64,000 nucleotides of DNA from Cyrtodaria siliqua (Eukaryota > Mollusca > Bivalvia > Adapedonta > Hiatellidae). A program made the position numbers and the translations under genes. The stretch is taken from positions 62,001 through 126,000 of the forward strand of contig JAWPHD010003094.1 in assembly GCA_037043455.1 (NCBI GenBank), given 5' to 3'. Positions 56,340 through 64,000 of this stretch are shown here, in pieces (position 1 is the stretch's first letter; every line of letters begins with the position of its first letter). The notes beneath the pieces are model-generated. The model was not told the DNA's origin and made no database searches. It was given only the letters and a program-made list of their open reading frames with translations.

Positions 56340-57002
56340 TTATAGCATTTTTAACTAAATCAAGAGCCATAACTCTGCTGTTACTGGTCCGATCTGGCTG
56401 GTTTTCAAACTTTGCGCTTTCATTGATATTAACAATCTGTTAAAGATTGGTAAAGATCGGATGAAAAATGAAGGTCCTTGGCCAGTAGAGCTAAGAATCA
56501 TCAGCTCCAAAAAGTAGGTCAAGGTCATAGATGAAATAGATGCACTACCCAAGACACAACTACGTCAAAACAGAATATTTTTTCTTCCAAAGATTAATCT
56601 ATAAATTCGGTTTAAAACATCTAGTGCATAATTATAGTTCATGAGAAAGTGATGTAAATGTAAAGATATCTGCCCTTTGCTTGGAGGGTGAAGGTCACAT
56701 CCACATTTGCTTCATGACGTTGCAATGTACCACTCAAGATACAACTATAAGCAAAGTTTGAAAGGTCTTAGCGCATACAGTTTGTGAAAAGTGACCTAAA
56801 TGCCAAAGTTGAAGGTAAAAATTATAAGGTTATCTGCCCTTTACTTGGAGAGTCAAGGTCAAATCCACATATGCTTTGTCACGTTGTGATGTACCACCCT
56901 TGATACAACTATAAAGTGTGAAAGGTGTAGTGCATACAGGCTGCTTGAAATTAACCTCAACGCAAAAGTAGAAGTTAAAATTATTAAGTTATCTGCCCTT
57001 TG
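56340..57002. repeat. Diverged repeats before a MITE
   Basis: 56340-56500 is a GCCATAACTC-type unit ending TTGGCCAGTAGAGCTAA. 56640-57002 has two units of a CTGCCCTTTGCTTGGAG repeat. Confidence 0.6.
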
Positions 57003-57647
57003 GGGGCACTCCACAGTTTAATGTACATTTCTCAATCATCGAACCCATGACAAGCCCTTAGCCTGAATCCTTGAGCAAAAATAAATCACATCATCATTGT
57101 GTCATACATTTCTTAGAAGACAATAAAATTACCCATGTTTCCATACCAAATAAAAGTATCAAAAAGTATTTTCTGTACAATTTTAGTCCCATTCCTTTAA
57201 GATTACCCCACCTCTCAAAACATGCTAAAAAACAATTTTAGCAATATTTCAAATGTCAATAAATAAAAAAAAAAAAAAAATCCTACGCATATCAGGGTCA
57301 TAATGCTCTTGCATATCAGGAAAAGCTAAATTTTACATACCTACCGGTACTCCTGCGTTTTAAAAAGTTATTCCATGCTGATCACTCCGTGAGTCAAAAT
57401 CAGCCATTTTATCCACTTTTTGGAAGTTTTTGATAGGTTCACATTTTTCTATTTATAGCCTCCAAAAAACCCAAAGAGTGCATATTCCAACACACCAGAA
57501 TAAACATAGAGAAGTACTCAAAACTGAAAAAAACATCAAACATGTGCTTCATAATTATTATAAATACCATCCATGGATTTAAAAGATGCTTAGTTGATTT
57601 CTTTCTGATTTACACCAGGACATTCATGCGAAACTGAGGAGTGCCCC
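57003..57647. mobile_element. 645-bp TIR element (MITE) with 5-bp target duplication
   Basis: Termini GGGGCACTCCACAGTTT and, complemented, GGGGCACTCCTCAGTTT match at 16 of 17. CTTTG flanks both ends. The uninterrupted target (CTGCCCTTTGCTTGGAGG) is visible in the related unit at 56671. No transposase ORF. Confidence 0.75.
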
Positions 57648-58760
57648 CTTTGCTTGGAGGGTCAAGGTCACTTCCACATTTGCTTTGTCACCTTGCTATA
57701 AGCAAAGTTTTAAAGGTCTAGTGCATACAGTTTGTGAAAAAGTGACCTAAACGCAAAACTTGAATGTTGACGCCTTCGTCGCCACCGCCGCCGCCGCCAG
57801 AAAAGCAACAACTGTCTATTTTTTTCTTCGAAAAGGTGAGACAAAAACAAGGGCTGTAGCGCTGCTGCTTAATATCAAATATTGAGCAAAAACCTACTTC
57901 TGACCTGGTTTTCTCTGTTGAGAGCAATTTTAACTCCTGCACACCTCTACATGATGGTGATCAGATACATAAAAGTTTGGAGAGACTAGCCTTTTTAGGC
58001 GTAAAAGAATAAAAGATGAAGAAACATTAACAGACTTTGTGATTTAAAAGTACGAAAGGGTCCACAACTATGTCAGAAATGTCAAAATCAAACACAGGAG
58101 ATATATATACATCAACTTGCTGGTGATTATGTCCATAGTTGTGCTAGGCTATGATGTCTTGCAGTTTTTATGAGAATAGGACATGCGTGAAAAAACATTA
58201 CAAGATGTCGCAATTAAAATACATAAGGCGGAAATTGTAGAATTCCGACAATGACACTATATATGCACACCTATTTTTGCTGGTCATAATATCCACATAG
58301 ACTTTCGATGGTAGGTCTAACAGTTGAAGAAAAGGAAGAGAAGCAAGAAAAACAGTAACGTTGTCATTTTAATTACTAACGGACAGACTGATGCACAGGC
58401 AAATCAGAGATGTCTCTGAATTTATCTTCCCTGCTGAGGTATGTTAATTGTCTGGGTAAAAGTATAAACAGAAAAGTAAAGTAAAGAGTTGGCCAACATT
58501 GATGAGAAATGAGGAAAATAAGAAAAGAGCACAAAAACAAAACTTTTTAAAAAGTGCTGGGACAGTGGGGACACACATGGAGGAGGGCCTTGGGTGTATG
58601 CAGAGGGGTGTGGGGTTTGCAGGTCGTCTAGATGAGATCTGTATTTGTGCCATCACTCAAAGCATGCGACACAAAATCGTCCTTATCATAAAGAAGAATA
58701 TGAATTTGATGACCTTGACCTTGAAGATACAAACCCGTGTTGGGGTCTGCATGTCATCCT
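57648..58760. other. Repeat remnants and unannotated sequence
   Basis: 57648-57850 ends a repeat with GCCGCC codon-like units and TCTTCGAAAAGG. A 74-codon ORF there is an artefact of the (GCC)n run. 57960-58760 shows nothing recognisable; an 87-codon ORF at 58499-58762 is unsupported. Confidence 0.45.
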
Positions 58761-59740
58761 AATAGATGAGTAAGTTTTATTTATCTGAATAAGTTACTTT
58801 GAACTCCTTCCATGGATGCAAGAGTTCTGGTGCAGGCACAACAAGGGCCTTACTATAGACATTTAAGAAGTGAATGGCCTTCGGAGAACTTACAATAATG
58901 TCTCAATAGCAAAACAGCAATTTATGCACTGTAGATAGTTTCATAATTATTCAACAGATCTGTAGGACTTGCATCGCATGTTCATCGAATACTGCAGCGT
59001 CTGACATCGCGTGAATTATTACCATATAATTAGAGCCATTCTTTAATAGTTTAGAAGAGGGTATGCTGTTATTGGAATCATTTTAACAGTGTCAATTGGA
59101 GCAATATTAATGTTATTCAAAACCTTTATTCAAGTATAGCAACACAAAAATATTGACATGGGTGCTAGGTTCTGCATATCATCCTGATGAGATGAGTAAA
59201 TGTGCCAAGTTATTTTGAAATCTTTCTATAGATACAAGAGTTCTGGAGCGGATATAAAATGGACCTTACTATAGACATACAGTAAGTGAACATCCTTCAG
59301 AGTGACCCTGACCTTAAAGATACTGACATGAGAGTTGGGTTCTGCACATTGTCTTGATCACATCAGTAAATATGCGAACATATTTTGAAATCCCTCCATG
59401 CATTCAACAGTTATTAAGTGTTCTCTTGAAAAGGAGGTCCTTACAATAGGCATAAAATAAGTGTATGACCTTCAGAATGACCTTGACCTTGGAGATACTG
59501 ACATGGGGTTGGACATGGCACATTGTCTTGATTAGTAATTCTACCTTATTCTGAAATCCTTCCATGGATGCAAGCATTCTGGAGCAGGCATGAAACGGGC
59601 CTTACTATAAACATATAAGAAGTGAATGACCTTCAGTTTAACCTTGACCTTGAAGATACTGACATGGGGTTGTCTTGATGAGTAAATTTGCTACCTTATT
59701 CCGAAATCCTTCCATGGATGCAAGAGTTCTGGAGTGGGCA

Positions 59741-60067
59741 TGAATTGAATTAAATGTTGTTTAACGGCTCATCAACACAGTATAGGTTATTTAGAGCCGC
59801 CCCAGAGAGAGGGGAAGGATACATAGGAATCCGGGAACCTTGCTCTACTCTTATTATCGAATAGATTCCTATGGTTCTTTAACGTGCTCGGAGGATAGAC
59901 CGGTACATGAAACCGCCCGGTTTACGTCCCCATCCGACGGACGAGGCTAAGGGAAAGTGTCTCTCCCAAGAACACACCGACAAAACTCAGTGGCACCATG
60001 GAGGATTGAACCCAGGGTCTCCGGTTACAAAATACACCGAGCTACCGACCGGCCATGCCAGCCCTCC
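59741..60067 (-). mobile_element. tRNA-derived SINE, 9-bp target duplication
   Basis: On the minus strand the head contains TCGGTAGCTCGGTG and GGGTTCAATCC (A- and B-box-like); the tail ends in AATTCAATTCA. GAGTGGGCA lies on both sides (59732-59740, 60068-60076). A related copy is at 60762-61075. Confidence 0.8.
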
Positions 60068-60761
60068 GAGTGGGCACAAAACAGGCCTTACTACAGACAA
60101 ATATGAGAAGTGAATGGCCTTCAGAGTGACCTTGACCTTGAAGATATTGACAATGGTGTTCGGTTAGGCACATAATATCTTGATGAGATGAGTAAATGTG
60201 CCTAGTTGTTTTGAAATCCCTTCATGCATGCAGGAGTTATTGAAAGGACAAGAAATGGGACAGACGGAAGGATGGACATACACATATCAGGCATATCGGA
60301 AGTGAATAGCCTTCTGAGTGACCTTGACCTTGAAGATACTGACATGGGTGTTGGGCTCTGCACTGTCTTGATGAGATGAGCAATCCCTCCATGCATGAAG
60401 TACTGTTACAGCATACGAGAAATGGGCCTTACAATAGTCATATAAGAAGTGAATGACCATCAGAAAACTTACAGTAATGTCTAGATAGCAAAACAGCAAT
60501 TTGTGAAGATCGTGTGGTAATTATTCACTAGATCTGTAGGACTGGAGTCACATGTTCGCGGAATACTGTAGCATCTCATATCGCATGAATTATTACCATA
60601 TAATTCGAGCCATTCTTTGATAGTTTATAAGAGGGTATGCTTTATTGGAATCAATTTAATATTGTCAATTGGAGCAATATTAATGTTATTCAAAACTAAG
60701 AATGTGTCCATGGGACACGGTTGTCCTCACTGAAAACAGTCAACGTAAAACGTAAAATTTA

Positions 60762-61075
60762 AATTGAATTGAATATTGTTCAACGGCTCATCAACACAGT
60801 ATAGATTATTTAGAGCTGCCCCAGAGAGAGAGGAAGGATACATAGGAAACCGGGAACCGTGCCCTACTCTTATTATCAAATAGATTCCTATGGTTCTTTA
60901 ACATGCTCAGAGGATAGACCAATACACTGGACTGCCTGGTTTATGTACCCATCCAAAGGACGAGGCTAAGGAAAAGTGTCTTGCCCAAGAACACACCGAC
61001 GAAACTCAGTGGCACCATGCAGGATTGATCCCGGTGCCTCCGGTTATAAATCTGCCACGCTACCAACTGCGCCAC
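60762..61075 (-). mobile_element. tRNA-derived SINE, second copy of the same family
   Basis: Aligned over its whole length with 59741-60067 (ACGGCTCATCAACACAGTAT, CCTATGGTTCTTTAAC), same orientation. The tRNA-like head ends in TGGCGCAG. Target duplication not clear. Confidence 0.75.
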
Positions 61076-63338
61076 AAAGAAAAAAGGGCCACAATTCCAG
61101 TAATACAATGTCGACATTGACGCAGAATATATAGGCATATCTTGAAATCATAGGTAAGCATCTTGTAAAGTTTTGAAACAATCAGTTGAGAAATGTGGGA
61201 GGAGGTGAGAAGTGTGGAAGGAGACAGAAACACAAACTTTTCGGGACGGACTCTTGTACATGCGTCTGGACGGCCAGATGGCCAGACATGGCTAACTTTA
61301 TATATGCTCCCTCGCCATTCAGTGATGGGGCATACAAATTATTCAAGTAAGGAATACTGACATGGGTGTTAGCTTCTGCATATCGTCCTGATGAATCAGT
61401 AAATGTGTCCAGTTATTTACTCCATGCAGGCAAGTGTTGTGAATCGGACAAAAAATGACCCGGCCTTACTATAGGCATATAAGAAAAGAATGGCCTTCAG
61501 AGTGACCTTGGCTTTAAATGACATGAGTGTTGGGTTCTGCACATTGCCTTCATCAGAGCAGTAAATATGCCAAAATATGTTTACATCCGTCTATGCATAC
61601 AAGAGTAATGAAGAGGACAAGAAATGGGCCTTACTATAGGCATATCAAAAGTGAAGAGACTTAACTGAGCTTGACCTTGAAGATTACATCCATCTATGCA
61701 TTCAAGAGTAATGAAAAGGATAAGAAATGGGCCTCACTAGAAATGGGCCTTACTATAGGCATATCAGAAGTGAAGAGACTAAACTGACCTTGACCTTGAA
61801 GATTACATCCATCTATGCATTCAAGAGTAATGAAGAGGATAAGAAATAGGCCTTACTATAGGCATATCAGAAGTGAAGAGACTTAACTGACCTTGAACTT
61901 GAAGATTACATCAGTCTGTGCATTCAAGAGTAATGAAGAGGACAAGAAATGGGCCTTACTATAGGCATATCAGAAGTGAAGAGACTTAACTGACCTTGAC
62001 CTTGAAGATACAGACAGACATGGGTGTCAAATTCTACACATTGTGATGATGAGATTAATAAATGTGGCTAGTTATTTTGCAATTCCGCCATGCATGTAAG
62101 AGTTATTAAGTGGTCACGAAATGGACCTTACTATAGGCATAAAAGAAGTGAATGGCCTTCAGAGTGACCTTGAATTTGAAGAAACTGACATGAGTGTTGG
62201 GTTCTGCACATTGTCTGGATGAGATAAGTAAATGTGCAAAATTATTTCAAAATTTCTCAATGCATGCAAGTGTTATTAAGTAGACATGAATATGCACCTT
62301 ACTATAGACATATAAGAAGTGAATACCTTCAGGGTGATTTTGTCTTTGAAGATAACAACAAGGGTTTGGATTCTGCACATTGTCTTGATAAGATAAAGAA
62401 ATATGCCACGTCATTTTGAAATCCCTCAATACATGCAAGAATTATGAAGAGGAGACAAAATCAGAAGTGAATGGCCGTCAGAGGGACCTTGACCTTGAAG
62501 ATACTGACATGAGATGAATAAATGTGCATAGTTATTTTGAAATCCCTTCATGCATGCACAAGTTGTGAAGAGGGAAAAGAAATGGGCCTGCAGAGTGACC
62601 TCCACCTTGGAAGATACTGACAATGGTGCTCAGTTGGGCATATAAATGTGCCAAGTTATTTCAAAATACTTCTATGGATACAAGAGTTCTGGAGTGGGCA
62701 CAAAATGAGCCTTACTATAGATGAATAAATGTGCTTAGTTATTCTGCAATCCTCCATGCATGCAAGAGTTATTAAGTGGTCATGAAAATGACTACTACAG
62801 GCATAAAAGAAGTGAATGACCTTCAGAAAGACCTTGACCTTGAAGATAATGACATTGGGTGGATTTGGCTCATTGTTTTGATGAGATGAGTAAATGTGCT
62901 ACGCTATTCTGAAATCCTTCCATGGATGCAAAAATTCTGCAGCGGGTACGAAACAGAGCCTTACTATTGACATAGAAGATATAGACTGAACTTACAATAA
63001 TGTCTCGATAGCAAAACAGCATTTTTTACAGATTGTTTCGAAGAATACTGCAGAATCCAACATCGAGTGAATTATTATTATATAATTCAAGATATTGTTT
63101 TTAAGTGTATAAGAGGGTATGCTGTTATTGAAAGATAATGACAATGGTGTTCGGTTAGGTAATTAGTAAATGGCCTTCAGAATGACCTTGACCTTGAAGA
63201 TACGGATATGTTTTGCTCATCATCTTGATGAGAAGAATAAATGTGCATAGTTATGAAATCCCTTCATGCATGCAAGAGTTATGAAGTGGACACGAAATTG
63301 GCCTTATATGGACATGGGTGTTCGGCTCTGACAGTCTT

Positions 63339-63624
63339 CATGGCGGGGATTTCTTTATTTACACTGTCCTGTTTTAATGGGTTCACAGTAGGGTAAGTGT
63401 GAGGTTTGGTGCACCCTAGAACCGGTTTAAACCCCCAGTGGCATACTTTGCCACTGACCGTTCCAAGGCGGTAGCCCTATTGTCAACCCTTTTGTGTTTG
63501 TGATGTCGTTTGCATTTTTTATTACTTTTGCCTTTTCGTTTGTCTGTTTGCGTGTTTGTTTTTGTGTTTTGTGGTTGACTGTCATCCTTGAATGCTGCTT
63601 TCCCTGTCCGATATTTCTATCCTT
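63339..63624. mobile_element. 286-bp insertion in a repeat unit, type uncertain
   Basis: Interrupts a GTCTTGATGAGATGAGC unit that is intact at about 60364. Contains ACCGGTTTAAACCCCC, GTTCCAAGGCGG and a T/G-rich end. I have seen similar sequence as a dispersed bivalve repeat, but cannot name it. Only a CTT match flanks it. Confidence 0.5.
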
Positions 63625-64000
63625 CTTGATGAGATGAGCAATCCATCCATGCATGAAGTACTATTAGAGTGGACGAGAAAACGGGCTTACTATAGACATA
63701 TAAGAAGTGAATGACCTTAGACAATAATGTCTCGATAGCAAAACAGCAATTTGTGTAGCGTGTGTGGTAATTATTCACTAGATCTGTAGGACCTCAGTCA
63801 TATGTTCGCGGAATACTGCCTCATCTGACATCACGTGAATTATTACTATATGTAATTAGGGCCATTGTTTTATAGTTTATAAGAGGGTATGCTGTTATTG
63901 GAATCATTTTACCGCCATCAATCGCAGCAAATATTAATGTTATTCGAAACTTAAAATGTGTCCATGCCCCAATGAAAACAAACAGTGGAAAACAAAAACA

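Larger units (their letters stand above)
58760..63990. repeat. Long field of diverged repeats around ACCTTGACCTTGAAGATAC
   Basis: Many degraded units of about 100-180 bp share GACCTTGACCTTGAAGATAC, GATGAGATGAGTAAATGTGC and GGGCCTTACTATAGGCATAT. At 61680-61980 the units are about 102 bp and less diverged. A ~400-bp block (AGCAAAACAGCAATTT to GAGGGTATGCTGTTATTGG) recurs at about 58905, 60480, 63003 and 63725. Short ORFs here are not genes. Confidence 0.75.

Overview
The window looks like nuclear DNA of a bivalve mollusc, probably a marine clam. The evidence is the density of bivalve-type repeats: pearl/Helentron-like elements with tandem cores and ACGG-type microsatellites, tRNA-derived SINEs, and a mutator-like transposase-domain gene family. 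No ordinary conserved host gene, rRNA or tRNA gene was recognised. Nearly everything is mobile or repetitive DNA. Family assignments are from reading and memory; no database search was run.

Region 1 (1-33750) is a tandem segmental duplication. Unit 1 is 1-4393 plus 25808-27630, unit 2 is 27631-33046 (5416 bp), and unit 3 is a partial copy, 33047-33750. Each full unit carries a degenerate two-exon gene resembling mollusc mutator-like transposase-domain proteins. Its intron holds ATGCT/TG microsatellites. A 459-bp inverted-repeat MITE-like element occurs in all three units, and unit 3 stops exactly at its end. Unit 1 also has an 840-bp TIR insertion that unit 2 lacks.

Region 2 (4394-25807) is the main system: a 21.4-kb Maverick/Polinton (virus-like giant DNA transposon) inserted in the intron of unit 1. 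Unit 2 supplies the empty site. It has terminal inverted repeats of about 280 bp, protein-primed-type DNA polymerase B, a retroviral-type integrase, an A32-like packaging ATPase, a double jelly-roll major capsid candidate, a penton-like candidate, a fibre-like candidate, and a series of small membrane, coiled-coil and zinc-finger proteins. Genes are packed with ATGs directly after A/T-rich boxes, and several are divergent pairs sharing mirrored promoters. The copy is recent but damaged: a 644-bp tandem duplication truncates polB, polB lacks its own ATG and appears frameshifted from an upstream ORF, a second gene is frameshifted, and two 3.0-3.3 kb Helentron-like repeats have inserted, one between divergent genes and one inside the right TIR. 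No adenain-like protease was recognised.

Region 3 (33751-64000) is a nested repeat landscape: 191-bp repeats, a foldback element, a 5'-truncated LINE (35688-37732) with an 8-bp target duplication, several Helentron-like elements with 145-bp cores, a 5.1-kb minisatellite of about 76-bp units with a 2166-bp higher-order duplication, three SINEs, a TIR MITE (57003-57647) and a long field of diverged repeats to the window end.
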